Assembly: GCA_023634235.1 (NCBI GenBank)
Contig: JAMKCF010000014.1
Span: forward strand, 9,704,001-9,768,000
From: Pisaster brevispinus
Taxonomy: Eukaryota; Echinodermata; Asteroidea; Forcipulatida; Asteriidae
Direction: 5' to 3'
DNA length: 64,000 nucleotides
The first letter of the stretch is position 1. Each line of letters starts with the position of its first letter. Positions 22,688-36,620 of this stretch are shown here, piece by piece. The notes under the pieces are model-generated. The model was not told the DNA's origin. It ran no database searches and saw only the letters and a program-made list of their open reading frames with translations. The position numbers were made by a program, and so were the translations under genes.

Positions 22688-25600
22688 TCGGGAGTTATTC
22701 CCAAGCTTAACTAATAATTTATTTCGGACCTTTCTGTGCCGGCATTTTCTCACTGTCGATGACGTGGGGATGTAATACAGTGGTGTTTCGGGCAGCCCTA
22801 CTTCCAGGCCACTCAGCTCGCCCACAAAATCGTCAGCTCAACGAAACTCACGGAAGAGAGAACCATTGAAACGAGTTGTCCAATGGTGTAAAACTTGTGT
22901 AAATCCAGTATAGTTTTGAGGGTGATTTTACCGTCCTGACTTTGTCTTTGTTTCTTTGACAGCTCTGTGTACAAAAATTCCATTGGAGATGCTTTAGAGG
23001 AGCGTTACGAGTAGCCCCACTTGCTGGTCATATCCGGTAGGAAGGTTGCCCGCCGCGACCCTAAAAGTATAATTTTCGGATGCAGAGATATCAAAGGAAG
23101 AGTTAGGTACAAATTTTGTCTCTCTAGCTTGCCTAGATCAGGAGTTATTTCCAAGCTTAGCTAAGAATTTATTTCGGACCTTTCTGTGCCGGCATTTTCT
23201 CACTGTCGATGACGTGGGGATGTAATACAGAGGTGTTTCGGGCAGCCCTACTTCCAGGCCACTCAGCTCGCCCACAAAATCGTCAGCTCAACTAAACTCA
23301 CGGAAGAGAGAACCCTTGAGACGAGCTTTCCAATGGTGTAAAACTTGTGTAAATCCAGTATAGTTTTGAGGGTTATTTGACCGTCTTGACTTTGTCTTTG
23401 TTTCTTTAACAGCTCTGTGTACAAAAATCCCATTGGAGATGCTTTTGAGGAGCGTTAGGAGTAGTCAGGTACAAATTTTGTCTCTCTAGCCTGCCTAGAT
23501 CGGGAGTTATTCCCAAGCTTAGCTAAGAATTTATTTCGGACCTTTCTGTGCCGGCATTTTCTCACTGGCGATGACGTGGGGATGTAATACAGTGGTGTTT
23601 CGGGCAGCCCTACTTCCAGGCCACTCAGCTCGCCCACAAAATCGTCAGCTCAACGAAACTCACGGAAGAGAGAGCCCTTGAGACGAGCTTTCCAATGGTG
23701 TAAAACTTGTGTAAATCCAGTATAGTTTTGAGGGTGATTTTACCGTCCTGACTTTGTCTTTGTTTCTTTGACAGCTCTGTGTACAAAAATTCCATTGGAG
23801 ATGCTTTAGAGGAGCGTTAGGATCAGCCCCACTTGCTGGTCATTTCCGGTATGAAGGTTGCCCGTCGCGACCCTAAAAGTATAATTTTCGGATGCAGAGA
23901 TATCAAAGGAAGAGTTAGGTACAAATTTTGTTATCTAGCTTGCTTAGATCGGGAGTTATTCCCAAGCTTAGCCAAGAATTTATTTCGGACCTTTCTGTGC
24001 CGGCATTTTCTCACTGTCGATGATGTAGGCATGTAATACAGTCGTGTTTCGGGCAGCCCTACTTCCAGGCCACTCAGCTCGCCCACAAAATCGTCAGCTC
24101 AACAAAACTCACAGAAGAGAGAACCCTTGAAACGAGCTTTCCAATGGTGTAAAACTTGTGCACATCCAGTATACTTTTGAGGATGATTTGACCGTCGTTA
24201 CTTTGTCTTTGTTTCTTTGTCAGCTCTGTGTACAAAAATCCCAAAGGAGATGCTTTTGAGGAGCGTTCGGATTAGCCCCACCTGCTGGTCATTTCCGGTA
24301 TGAAGCTTGCCAGCCGCGACCCTAAAAGTATAATTTTTGGATGCAGGGATATCCAAGGAAAAGTCAGGTACAAATTTTGTCTCTCTAGCTTGCCTAGATC
24401 AGGAGTTATTCCCAAGCTTAGCCAAGAATTTATTTCGGACCTTTCTGTGCCGGCATTTTCTCACTGGCGATGACGTGGGGATGTAAAACAGTGGTGTTTC
24501 GGGCAGCCCTACTTCCAGTCCGCTCAGCTCGCCCACAAAATCGTCAGCTCAACAGAACTCACGAAGAAAGAGCCCTTGAGACGAGCTTTCCAATGGTGTA
24601 AAACTTGTGTAAATCCAGTATAATTTTGAGGATGATTTGACCGTCCTGACTTTGTCTTTGATTCTTTGACAGGTCTGTGTACAAAAATCCCATTGGAGAT
24701 GCTTTTGAGGAGCGTTCAGAGTAGCCCCACCTGCTGGTTATTTCCGGTATGAACCTTGCACGCCGCGACCCTAAAAGTATAATTTTCGGATGCAAGGATA
24801 TCCAAGGAAGAGTCAGGTACAAATATTGTCTCTCTAGCTTGCCTAGATCGGGAGTTATTCCTAAACTTAGACCAGAATTTATTTTGGACCTTTCTGTGCC
24901 GGCATTTTCTCACTGGCGATGACGTGGGGATGTTATACAGTGGTTTTTCGGGCAGCCCTACGTCCAGGCCGCTCAGTTTGCCCACGAAAGCGTCAGCTCA
25001 ACGAAACTCACGGAAGAGAGAACCTTTGAAACGAGCTTTTCAATGGTGTAAAACTTGTGCACATCCAGTATAATTTTGAGGATGATTTGACCATCCTTAC
25101 TTTGTCTTTGTTTCTTTGACAGCTCTGTGTACAAAAATCCCAATGGAGATGCTTTTGAGGAGCGTTCGGAGTAGCCCCACCTGCTGGTCATTTCCGGTAT
25201 GAAGGTTGCCCGCCGCGACCCTAAAAGTAAAATTTTCGGATGCAGGGATATCCAAGGAAGAGTCAGGTACAAATTTTCTCTCTAGCTTGCCTAGATCGGG
25301 AGAAATTCCCAAACTTAGACCAGAATTTATTTCGGACCTTTCTGTGCCGGCATTTTCTCACTGGTGATGACGTGGGGATGTAATACAGTGGTGTTTCGGG
25401 AAGCCCTACTTCCAGGCCACTCAGCTCGCCCACAAAATCGTCAGCTCAACGAAACTCACGGAAGAGAGAACCCTTGAAACGAGTTTTTCAATGGTGTAAA
25501 ACTTGTGCACATCCAGTATACTTTTGAGGATGATTTGACCGTCCTTACTTTGTCTTTGTTTCTTTGACAGCTCTGTGTACAAAAATCCCAAAGGAGATGC

Positions 25601-27366
25601 TTTTGAGGAGCTTTCGGAGTAGCCCCACCTGCTGGTCATTTCCGCTATGAAGCTTGCCAGCCGCGAACCTAAAAGTATAATTTTCGGATGCAGGGATATC
25701 CAAGGAAAAGTCAGGTACAAATTTTGTCTCTCTAGCTTGCCTAGATCAGGAGTTATTCCCAAGCTTAGCCAAGAATTTATTTCGGACCTTTCTGTGCCGG
25801 CATTTTCTCACTGGCGATGACGTAGGGATGTTATACAGTGGTTTTTCGGGCAGCCCTACGTCCAGGCCGCTCAGCTCGCCCACGAAGACGTCAGCTCAAC
25901 GAAACTCACGGAAGAGAGAACCCTTGAAACGAGCTTTCCAATGGTGTAAAACTTGTGCACATCCAGTATAATTTTGAGCATGATTTGACCGTCCTTACTT
26001 TGTCTTTGTTTCTTTGACAGCTCTGTGTACAAAAATTCCATTAGAGATGCTTTTGAGGAGCGTTCGGAGTAGCCCCACCTGCTGGTCATTTCCGGTATGA
26101 AGCTTGCCCGCCAAGACCCCAAAAGTATAAATTTCGGATGCAGGGATATCCAAGGAAGAGTCAGATACAAATTTTGTCTCTCTAGCTTACCTAGATCGGG
26201 AGTTATTCCCAAGCTTAGCCAAGAATTTATTTCGGACCTTTCTGTGCCGGCATTTTCTCACTGGCGATGACGTAGGGATGTAATACAGTGGTGTTTCGGG
26301 CAGCCCTACTTCCAGGCCACTCATCTCGCCCACAAAATCGTCAGCTCAACGAAACTCACGGAAGAGAGAGCCCTTGAGACGAGCTATCCAATGGTGTAAA
26401 ACTTGTGCAAATCCATTATGATTTTGAGGGTTATTTGACCGTCCTGATTTTGTCTTTGTTTCTTTGACAGCTCTTGGTACAAAAATCCCATTGGAGATGC
26501 TTTTGAGGAGCGTTAGGAGTAGCCCCACTTGCTGGCCATTTCCGGTATGAAGCTTGCCCGCCGCGACCCTAAAAGTATAATTTTCGGATGCAGAGATATC
26601 CAAGGAAGAGTCAGGTACAAATTTTGTCTTTCTAGCTTGCTTAGATCGGGAGTTATTCCCAAGCTTAGTCAATAATTTATTTCGGACCTTTCTGTGCCGG
26701 CATTTTCTCACTGTCGATGAAGTAGGCATGTAATACAGTGGTGTTTCGGGTAGCCCTACTTCCAGGCCACTCAGCTCGCCCACAAAATCGTCAGCTCAAC
26801 GAAACACACGGAAGAGAGAACCCTTGAGACGAGCTTTCCAATGGTGTAAAACTTGTGTAAATCCAGTATAGTTTTGAGGGTGATTTTACCGTCCTGACTT
26901 TGTCTTTGTTTCTTTGACAGCTCTGTGTACAAAAATTCCATTGGAGATGCTTTAGAGGAGCGTTAGGAGTAGCCCCACTTGCTGGTCATTTCCGGTATGA
27001 AGGTTGCCCGTCGCGACCCTAAAAGTATAATTTTCGGATGCAGAGATATCAAAGGAAGAGTTAGGTACAAATTTTGTTATCTAGCTTGCTTAGATCGGGA
27101 GTTATTCCCAAGCTTAGCCAAGAATTTATTTCGGACCTTTCTGTGCCGGCATTTTCTCACTGGCGATGATGTAGGCATGTAATACAGTGGTGTTTCGGGC
27201 AGCCCTACTTCCAGGCCACTCATCTCGCCCACTAAATCGTCAGCTCAACGAAACTCACGGAAGAGAGAGCCCTTGAGACGAGCTTTCCAATGGTGTAAAA
27301 CTTGTGTAAATCCAGTATAGTTTTGAGGGTGATTTGACCGTCCTGACTTTGTCTTTGTTTCTTTGA
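22688..27366. repeat. Mixed, more diverged monomers
   Basis: Anchors are 22960, 23410, 23772, 24221, 24670, 25120, 25568, 26018, 26468 and 26918. No long higher-order period is evident here. Individual units match variant classes seen elsewhere: the unit at 24670 resembles the 8-9 kb class (gacaggtctg) and those at 23772 and 26918 resemble the first monomer of the window. This suggests a patchwork from exchange or conversion. Confidence 0.7.
23410..23771 (+). repeat. 362-bp monomer with an 88-bp internal deletion
   Basis: At about 23461-23466 the sequence passes from ggagtag straight to tcaggtac. Compared with the unit at 28267, exactly 88 bp (equivalent to 28322-28409) are missing, covering the first HindIII site, the gccgcgaccc stretch and GATATC. 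The ends share the dinucleotide ag. The preceding pyrimidine tract is also altered (tttaacag at 23405-23412). The neighbours are full length. Confidence 0.9.
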
Positions 27367-28716
27367 CAGCTCTGTGTACAAAAATTCCATTGGAGATGCT
27401 TTTGAGGAGCGTTACGAGTAGCCCCACTTGCTGGTCATTTCCGCTATGAAGCTTGCCCGCCGCGACCCTAAAAGTATAATTTTCGGATGCAGAGATATCC
27501 AAGGAAGAGTCAGGTACAAATTTTGTCTTTCTAGCTTGCTTAGATCGGGAGTTATTCCCAAGCTTAGCCAATAATTTATTTCGGACCTTTCTGTGCCGGC
27601 ATTTTCTCACTGTCGATGATGTAGGCATGTAATACAGTGGTGTTTCGGGCAGCCCTACTTCCAGGCCACTCATCTCGCCCACAAAATCGTCAGCTCAACG
27701 AAACTCACGCAAGAGAGAACCCTTGAAACGAGCTTTCGAATGGTGTAAAACTTGTGCACATCCAGTATAATTTTGAGGATGATTTGACCGTCCTTACTTT
27801 GTCTTTGTTACTTTGAGAGCTCTGTGTACAAAAATCCCAAAGGAGATGCTTTTGAGGAGAGTTCGGAGTAGCCCCACCTGCTGGTCATTTCCGGTATGAA
27901 GCTTGCCAGCCGCGACCCTAAAAGTATAATTTTCGGATGCAGGGATATCCAAGGAAGAGTCAGGTACAAATTTTGTCTCTCTAGCTTGCCTAGATCAGGA
28001 GTTATTCCCAAGCTTAGCCAAGAATTTATTTCGGACCTTTCTGTGCCAGCATTTTCTCACTGTCGATGATGTAGGGATGTAATACAGTGGTGTTTCGGGC
28101 AGCCCTACTTCCAGGCCACTCATCTCGCCAACAAAATCGTCAGCTCAACGAAACTCACGGAAAAGAGAGCCCTTGAGACGAGCTTTCCAATGGTGTAAAA
28201 CTTGTGCAAATCCATTATATTTTTTAGGGTTATTTGACCGTCTTGACTTTGTCTTTGTTTCTTTGACAGCTCTGTGTACAAAAATCCCATTGGAGATGCT
28301 TTTGAGGAGCGTTAGGAGTAGCCCCACTTGCTTGTCATTTCCGATATGAAGCTTGCCCGCCGCGACCCTAAAAGTATAATTTTCGGATGCAGGGATATCC
28401 AAGGAAGAGTCAGGTACAAATTTTGTCTCTCTAGCCTGCCTAGATCGGGAGTTATTCCCAAGCTTAGCTAAGAATTTATTTCGGACCTTTCTGTGCCGGC
28501 ATTTTCTCACTGGCGATGACGTGGGGATGTAATACAGTGGTGTTTCGGGCAGCCCTACTTCCAGGCCACTCAGCTCGCCCACAAAATCGTCAGCTCAACG
28601 AAACTCACGGAAGAGATAGCCCTTGAGACGAGCTTTCGAATGGTGTAAAACTTGTGCAAATCCAGTATAGTTTTGAGGGTGATTTGACCGTCCTTACTTT
28701 GTCTTTGTTTCTTTGA

Positions 28717-30962
28717 CAGCTCTGTGTACAAAAATCCCATTGGAGATGCTTTTGAGGAGCGTTAGGAGTAGCCCCACTTGCTTGTCATTTCCGATATGAA
28801 GCTTGCCCGCCGCGACCCTAAAAGTATAATTTTCGGATGCAGGGATATCCAAGGAAGAGTCAGGTACAAATTTTGTCTCTCTAGCCTGCCTAGATCGGGA
28901 GTTATTCCCAAGCTTAGCTAAGAATTTATTTCGGACCTTTCTGTGCCGGCATTTTCTCACTGGCGATGACGTGGGGATGTAATACAGTGGTGTTTCGGGC
29001 AGCCCTACTTCCAGGCCACTCATCTCGCCCACAAAATCGTCAGCTCAACGAAACTCACGGAAGAGATAGCCCTTGAAACGAGCTTTCCAATGATGTAAAA
29101 CTTGTGCAAATCCATTATATTTTTGAGGGTTATTTGACCGTCCTGACTTTGTCTTTGTTTCTTTGACAGCTCTGTGTACAAAAATCCCATTGGAGATGCT
29201 TTTGAGGAGCGTTAGGAGTAGCCCCACTTGCTCGTCATTTCCGGTATGAAGCTTGCCCGCCGCGACCCTAAAAGTATAGATTACGGATGCAGGGATATCC
29301 AAGGAAGAGTTAGGTACAAATTTTGTCTTTCTAGCTTGCCTAGATCGGGAGTTATTCCCAAGCTTAGCTAAGAATTTATTTCGGACCTTTCTGTGCCAGC
29401 ATTTTCTCACGATGACGTGGGGATGTTATACAGTGGTGTTTCGGGCAGCCCTACTTCCAGGCCACTCATCTCGCCCACAAAATCGTCAGCTCAACCAAAC
29501 TCACGGAAGAGAGAGCCCTTGAGACGTGCTTTCGAATTGTATAAAACTTGTGTAAATCCAGTATAGTTTTGAGGGTGATTTGACCGTCCTGACGTTGTCT
29601 TTGTTTCTTTGACAGCTCTGTGTACAAAAATTCCATTGGAGATGCTTTTGAGGAGCGTTAGGAGTAGCCCCACTTGCTTGTCATTTCCGCTATGAAGCTT
29701 GCCCGCCGCGACCCTAAAAGTATAATTTTCGGATGCAGAGATATCCAAGGAAGAGTTAGGTACAAATTTTGTCTTTCTAGCTTGCTTAGATCAGGAGTTA
29801 TTCCCAAGCTTAGCCAAGAATTTATTTCGGACCTTTCTGTGCCGGCATTTTCTCACTGTCGATGAAGTAGGCATGTAATACAGTGGTGGTTCGGGCAGCC
29901 CTACTTCCAGGCCACTCAGCTCGCCCACAAAATCGTCAGCTCAACAAAACTTACGGAAGAGAGAACCCTTAAAACGAGCTTTCCAATGGTGTCAAACTTG
30001 TGCAAATCCAGTATAATTTTGAGGATGATTTGACCGTCCTTACTTTGTCTTTGTTTCTTTGACAGCTCTGTGTACAAAAATCCCATTGGAGATGCTTTTG
30101 AGGAGCGTTAGGAGTAGCCCCACTTGCTGGTCATTTCCGGTATGAAGCTTGCCAGCCGCGACCATAAAAGTATAATTTTCGGATGCAGGGATATCCAAGG
30201 AAGAGTCAGGTACAAATTTTGTCTCTCTAGCCTGCCTAGATCGGGAGTTATTTCCAAGCTTAGCTAAGAATTTATTTCGGACCTTTCTGTGCCGGCATTT
30301 TCTCACTGGCGATGACGTGGGGATGTAATACAGTGGTGTTTCGGGCAGCCCTACTTCCAGGCCACTCATCTCGCCCACAAAATCGTCAGCTCAACGAAAC
30401 TCACGCAAGAGAGAACCCTTGAAACGAGCTTTCCAATGGTGTAAAACTTGTGCACATCCAGTATAATTTTGAGGATGATTTGACCGTCCTTACTTTGTCT
30501 TTGTTACTTTGAGAGCTCTGTGTACAAAAATCCCAAAGGAGATGCTTTTGAGGAGAGTTCGGAATAGCCCCACCTGCTGGTCATTTCCGCTATGAAGCTT
30601 GCCAGCCGCGACCCTAAAAGTAAAGTTTTTGGATGCAGGGATATCCAAGGAAGAGTCAGGTACAAATTTTGTCTCTCTAGCTTGCCTAGATCAGGAGTTA
30701 TTCCGAAGCTTAGCCAAGAATTTATTTCGGACCTTTCTGTGCCGGCATTTTCTCACTGGCGATGACGTAGGGATGTAGTACAGTGGTGTTTCGGGCAGCC
30801 CTACTTCCAGGCCACTCATCTCGCCCAAAAAATCTTCAGCTCAACCAAACTCACGGAAGAGAGAGCCCTTGAGACGTGCTTTCGAATGGTGTAAAACTTG
30901 TGCAAATCCAGTATAGTTTTGAGGGTGATTTGACCGTCCTGACTTTGTCTTTGTTTCTTTGA
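28717..30962. repeat. Five-monomer (2246-bp) higher-order unit, copy 1
   Basis: Anchors 28717, 29167, 29613, 30063 and 30513 map to 30963, 31413, 31859, 32308 and 32758. Both copies include a 446-bp unit in which ttctcactggcgatgacg has become ttctcacgatgacg (about 29401-29415 and 31651-31665), a diagnostic 4-bp loss. Confidence 0.85.
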
Positions 30963-33207
30963 CAGCTCTGTGTACAAAAATCCCATTGGAGATGCTTTTG
31001 AGGAGCGTTAGGAGTAGCCCCACTTGCTTGTCATTTCCGATATGAAGCTTGCCCGCCGCGACCCTAAAAGTATAATTTTCGGATGCAGGGATATCCAAGG
31101 AAGAGTCAGGTACAAATTTTGTCTCTCTAGCCTGCCTAGATCGGGAGTTATTCCCAAGCTTAGCTAAGAATTTATTTCGGACCTTTCTGTGCCGGCATTT
31201 TCTCACTGGCGATGACGTGGGGATGTAATACAGTGGTGTTTCGGGCAGCCCTACTTCCAGGCCACTCATCTCGCCCACAAAATCGTCAGCTCAACGAAAC
31301 TCACGGAAGAGATAGCCCTTGAAACGAGCTTTCCAATGATGTAAAACTTATGCAAATCCATTATATTTTTGAGGGTTATTTGACCGTCCTGACTTTGTCT
31401 TTGTTTCTTTGACAGCTCTGTGTACAAAAATCCCATTGGAGATGCTTTTGAGGAGCGTTAGGAGTAGCCCCACTTGTTCGTCATTTCCGGTATGAAGCTT
31501 GCCCGCCGCGACCCTAAAAGTATAGATTTCGGATGCAAGGATATCCAAGGAAGAGTTAGGTACAAATTTTGTCTTTCTAGCTTGCCTAGATCGGGAGTTA
31601 TTCCCAAGCTTAGCTAAGAATTTATTTCGGACCTTTCTGTGCCAGCATTTTCTCACGATGACGTGGGGATGTTATACAGTGGTGTTTCGGGCAGCCCTAC
31701 TTCCAGGCCACTCATCTCGCCCACAAAATCGTCAGCTCAACCAAACTCACGGAAGAGAGAGCCCTTGAGACGTGCTTTCGAATGGTATAAAACTTGTGTA
31801 AATCCAGTATAGTTTTGAGGGTGATTTGACCGTCCTGACGTTGTCTTTGTTTCTTTGACAGCTCTGTGTACAAAAATTCCATTGGAGATGCTTTTGAGGA
31901 GCGTTAGGAGTAGCCCCACTTGCTTGTCATTTCCGCTATGAAGCTTGCCCGCCGCGACCCTAAAAGTATAATTTTCGGATGCAGAGATATCCAAGGAAGA
32001 GTTAGGTACAAATTTTGTCTTTCTAGCTTGCTTAGATCGGGAGTTATTCCCAAGCTTAGCCAAGAATTTATTTCGGACCTTTCTGTGCCGGCATTTTCTC
32101 ACTGTCGATGAAGTAGGCATGTAATACAGTGGTGTTTCGGGCAGCCCTACTTCCACGCCACTCAGCTCGCCCACAAAATCGTCAGCTCAACGAAACTCAC
32201 GGAAGAGAGAGCCCTTGAAACGAGCTTTCCAATGGTGTAGACTTGTGCACATCCAATATAATTTTGAGGATGATTTGACCGTCCTTACTTTGTCTTTGTT
32301 TCTTTGACAGCTATGTGTACAAAAATCCCAAAGGAGATGCTTTTGAGGAGCGTTAGGAGTAGCCCCACCTGCTGGTCATTTTCGGTATGAAGCTTGCCAG
32401 CCGTGACCATAAAAGTATAATTTTCGGATGCAGGGATATCCAAGGAAGAGTCAGGTACAAATTTTGTCTCTCTAGCCTGCCTAGATCGGGAGTTATTTCC
32501 AAGCTTAGCTAAGAATTTATTTCGGACCTTTCTGTGCCGGCATTTTCTCACTGGCGATGACGTGGGGATGTAATACAGTGGTGTTTCGGGCAGCCCTACT
32601 TCCAGGCCACTCATCTCGCCCACAAAATCGTCAGCTCAACGAAACTCACGCAAGAGAGAACCCTTGAAACGAGCTTTCGAATGGTGTAAAACTTGTGCAC
32701 ATCCAGTATAATTTTGAGGATGATTTGACCGTCCTTACTTTGTCTTTGTTACTTTGAGAGCTCTGTGTACAAAAATCCCAAAGGAGATGCTTTTGAGGAG
32801 AGTTCGGAGTAGCCCCACCTGCTGGTCATTTCCGCTATGAAGCTTGCCAGCCGCGACCCTAAAAGTAAAATTTTTGGATGCAGGGATATCCAAGGAAGAG
32901 TCAGGTACAAATTTTGTCTCTCTAGCTTGCCTAGATCAGGAGTTATTCCGAAGCTTAGCCAAGAATTTATTTCGGACCTTTCTGTGCCGGCATTTTCTCA
33001 CTGGCGATGACGTAGGGATGTAGTACAGTGGTGTTTCGGGCAGCCCTACTTCCAGGCCACTCATCTCGCCCAAAAAATCGTCAGCTCAACCAAACTCACG
33101 GAAGAGAGAGCCCTTGAGACGTGCTTTCGAATGGTATAAAACTTGTGTAAATCCAGTATAGTTTTGAGGGTTATTTGACCGTCCTGACTTTGTCTTTGTT
33201 TCTTTGA
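30963..33207. repeat. Five-monomer (2245-bp) higher-order unit, copy 2
   Basis: This is the partner of 28717-30962 and is 1 bp shorter because one unit (31859) is 449 bp. It is followed by units at 33208 and 34557 that form a further three-monomer (1349-bp) correspondence. One of these has a 1-bp loss (agcccaattgctgg near 33262) that the other lacks. Confidence 0.8.
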
Positions 33208-35463
33208 CAGCTCTGTGTACAAAAATCCCATTGGAGATGCTTTTGAGGAGCGTTAGGAGTAGCCCAATTGCTGGTCATTTCCGCTATGAAGCTTGCCCGC
33301 CGCGACCCTAAAAGTATAATTTTCGGATGCAGAGATATCCAAGGAAGAGTCAGGTAAAAATTTTGTCTCTCTAGCCTGCCTAGATCGGGAGTTATTCCCA
33401 AGCTTAGCTAAGAATTTATTTCGGACCTTTCTGTGCCGGCATTTTCTCACTGGCGATGACGTAGGGATGTAATACAGTGGTGTTTCGAGCAGCCCTACTT
33501 CCAGGCCACTCATCTCGCCCACAAAATCGTCAGCTCAACGAAACTCACGCAAGAGAGAGCCCTTGAAACGAGCTTTCGAATGGTGTAAAACTTGTGCACA
33601 TCCAGTATAATTTTGAGGATGATTTGACCGTCCTTACTTTGTCTTTGTTACTTTGAGAGCTCTGTGTACAAAAATCCCAAAGGAGATGCTTTTGAGGAGA
33701 GTTCGGAGTAGCCCCACCTGCTGGTCATTTCCGCTATGAAGCTTGCCAGCCGCGACCCTAAAAGTAAAATTTTTCGATGCAGGGATATCCAAGGAAGAGT
33801 CAGGTACAAATTTTGTCTCTCTAGCTTGCCTAGATCAGGAGTTATTCCCAAGCTTAGCCAAGAATTTATTTCGGACCTTTCTGTGCCGGCATTTTCTCAC
33901 TGGCGATGACGTAGGGATGTAATACAGTGGTGTTTCGGGCAGCCCTACTTCCAGGCCACTCATCTCGCCCACAAAATCGTCAGCTCAACGAAACTCATGA
34001 AAGAGAGAGCCCTTGAGACGAGCTTTCCAATGGTGTAAAACTTGTGCAAATCCAGTATAGTTTTGAGGGTTATTTGACCGTCTTGACTTTGCCTTTGTTT
34101 CTTTGACAGCTCTGTGTACAAAAATCCCATTGGAGATGCTTTTGAGGAGCGTTAGGAGTAGCCCCACCTGCTGGTCATTTCCGGTATGAAGCTTGCCCGC
34201 CGCAACTCTAAAAGTATAATTTTCGGATGCAGGGATATCCAAGGAAGAGTCAGGTACAAATTTTGTCTCTCTAGCTTGCCTAGATCAGGAGTTATTCCGA
34301 AGCTTAGCCAAGAATTTATTTCGGACCTTTCTGTGCCGGCATTTTCTCACTGGCGATGACGTAGGGATGTAGTACAGTGGTGTTTCGGGCAGCCCTACTT
34401 CCAGGCCACTCATCTCGCCCAAAAAATCGTCAGCTCAACCAAACTCACGGAAGAGAGAGCCCTTGAGACGTGCTTTCGAATGGTATAAAACTTGTGTAAA
34501 TCCAGTATAGTTTTGAGGGTTATTTGACCGTCCTGACTTTGTCTTTGTTTCTTTGACAGCTCTGTGTACAAAAATCCCATTGGAGATGCTTTTGAGGAGC
34601 GTTAGGAGTAGCCCCACTTGCTGGTCATTTCCGCTATGAAGCTTGCCCGCCGCGACCCTAAAAGTATAATTTTCGGATGCAGAGATATCCAAGGAAGAGT
34701 CAGGTACAAATTTTGTCTCTCTAGCCTGCCTAGATCGGGAGTTATTCCCAAGCTTAGCTAAGAATTTATTTCGGACCTTTCTGTGCCGGCATTTTCTCAC
34801 TGGCGATGACGTAGGGATGTAATACAGTGGTGTTTCGAGCAGCCCTACTTCCAGGCCACTCATCTCGCCCACAAAATCGTCAGCTCAACGAAACTCACGG
34901 AAGAGAGAGCCCTTGAGACGAGCTTTCCAATGGTGTTAAACTTGTGCAAATCCATTATATTTTTTAGGGTTATTTGACCGTCTTGACTTTGTCTTTGTTT
35001 CTTTGACAGCTCTGTGTACAAAAATCCCATTGGAGATGCTTTTGAGGAGCGTTAGGAGTAGCCCCACCTGCTTGTCAGTTCCGATATGAAGCTTGCCCGC
35101 CGCGACCATAAAAGTATAATTTTCGGATGCAGGGATATCCAAGGAAGAGTCAGGTACAAATTTTGTCTCTCTAGCCTGCCTAGATCGGGAGTTATTTCCA
35201 AGCTTAGCTAAGAATTTATTTCGGACCTTTCTGTGCCGGCATTTTCTCACTGGCGATGACGTGGGGATGTAATACAGTGGTGTTTCGGGCAGCCCTACTT
35301 CCAGGCCACTCATCTCGCCCACAAAATCGTCAGCTCAACGAAACTCACGCAAGAGAGAACCCTTGAAACGAGCTTTCGAATGGTGTAAAACTTGTGCACA
35401 TCCAGTATAATTTTGAGGATGATTTGACCGTCCTTACTTTGTCTTTGTTACTTTGAGAGCTCT

Positions 35464-35709
35464 GTGTACAAAAATCCCAAAGGAGATGCTTTTGAGGAGA
35501 GTTCGGAGTATCCCCACCTGCTGGTCATTTCCGCTATGAAGCTTGCCAGCCGCGACCCTAAAAGTATAATTTTCGGATGCAGGGATATCCAAGGAAGAGT
35601 CAGGTACAAATTTTGTCTCTCTAGCTTGCCTAGATCAGGAGTTATTCCCAAGCTTAGCCAAGAATTTATTTCGGACCTTTCTGTGCCGGCATTTTCTCAC
35701 TGGCGATGA
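35464..35709 (+). other. Plus-strand open frame lacking TAG (TAT substitution)
   Basis: The TAG is TAT at 35509-35511, giving an 81-codon frame that reads through SSEYPHLLVISAMKLASRD and on to SVPAFSHWR. It retains the standard downstream frame, in contrast to the frame at 60-317. Neighbouring units keep the stop. Confidence 0.5.
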
Positions 35710-35719
35710 CGTAGGGATG

Positions 35720-36620
35720 TAATACAGTGGTGTTTCGGGCAGCCCTACTTCCAGGCCACTCATCTCGCCCACAAAATCGTCAGCTCAACGGAACTCATGA
35801 AAGAGAGAGCCCTTGAGACGAGCTTTCCAATGGTGTAAAACTTGTGCAAATCCAGTATAGTTTTGAGGGTTATTTGACCGTCTTGACTTTGTCTTTGTTT
35901 CTTTGACAGCTCTGTGTACAAAAATCCCATTGGAGATGCTTTTGAGGAGCCTTAGGAGTAGCCCCACTTGCTTGTCATTTCCGATATGAAGCTTGCCCGC
36001 CGCGACCCTAAAAGTATAATTTTCGGATGCAGGGATATCCAAGGAAGAGTCAGGTACAAATTGTGTCTTTCTAGCTTGCTTAGATCGGGAGTTATTCACA
36101 AGCTTAGCCAAGAATTTATTTCGGACCTTTCTGTGCCGGCATTTTCTCACTGTCGATGATGTAGGCATGTAATACAGTGGTGTTTCGGGCAGCCCTATTT
36201 CCAGGCCACTCAGCTCGCCCACAAAATCGTCAGCTCAACAAAACTCACGCAAGAGAGAACCCTTGAAACGAGCTTTCCAATGGTGTAAAACTTGTGCACA
36301 TCCAGTATAATTTTGAGGATGATTTGACGTCCTTACTTTGTCTTTGTTTCTTTGAGAGCTCTGTGTACAAAAATCCCAAAGGAGATGCTTTTGAGGAGCG
36401 TTCGGAATAGCCCCACCTGCTGGTCAGTTCCGGTATGAAGCTTGCCAGCCGCGACCCTAAAAGTATAATTTTTGGATGCAGGGATATCCAAGGAAGAGTC
36501 AGGTACAAATTTTGTCTCTCTAGCTTGCCTAGATCAGGAGTTATTCCCAAGCTTAGCCAAGAATTTATTTCGGACCTTTCTGTGCCGGCATTTTCTCACT
36601 GGCGATGACGTAGGCATGTA
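35720..36620. repeat. Two-monomer (899-bp) duplication, copy 1
   Basis: The unit at 35907 matches that at 36806 almost completely, including the rare words caaattgtgtctttc (about 36057 and 36956), ttattcacaagc and ccctatttccagg. The intervening unit at 36356 is 1 bp short (gatttgacgtcc near 36325). Confidence 0.8.
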
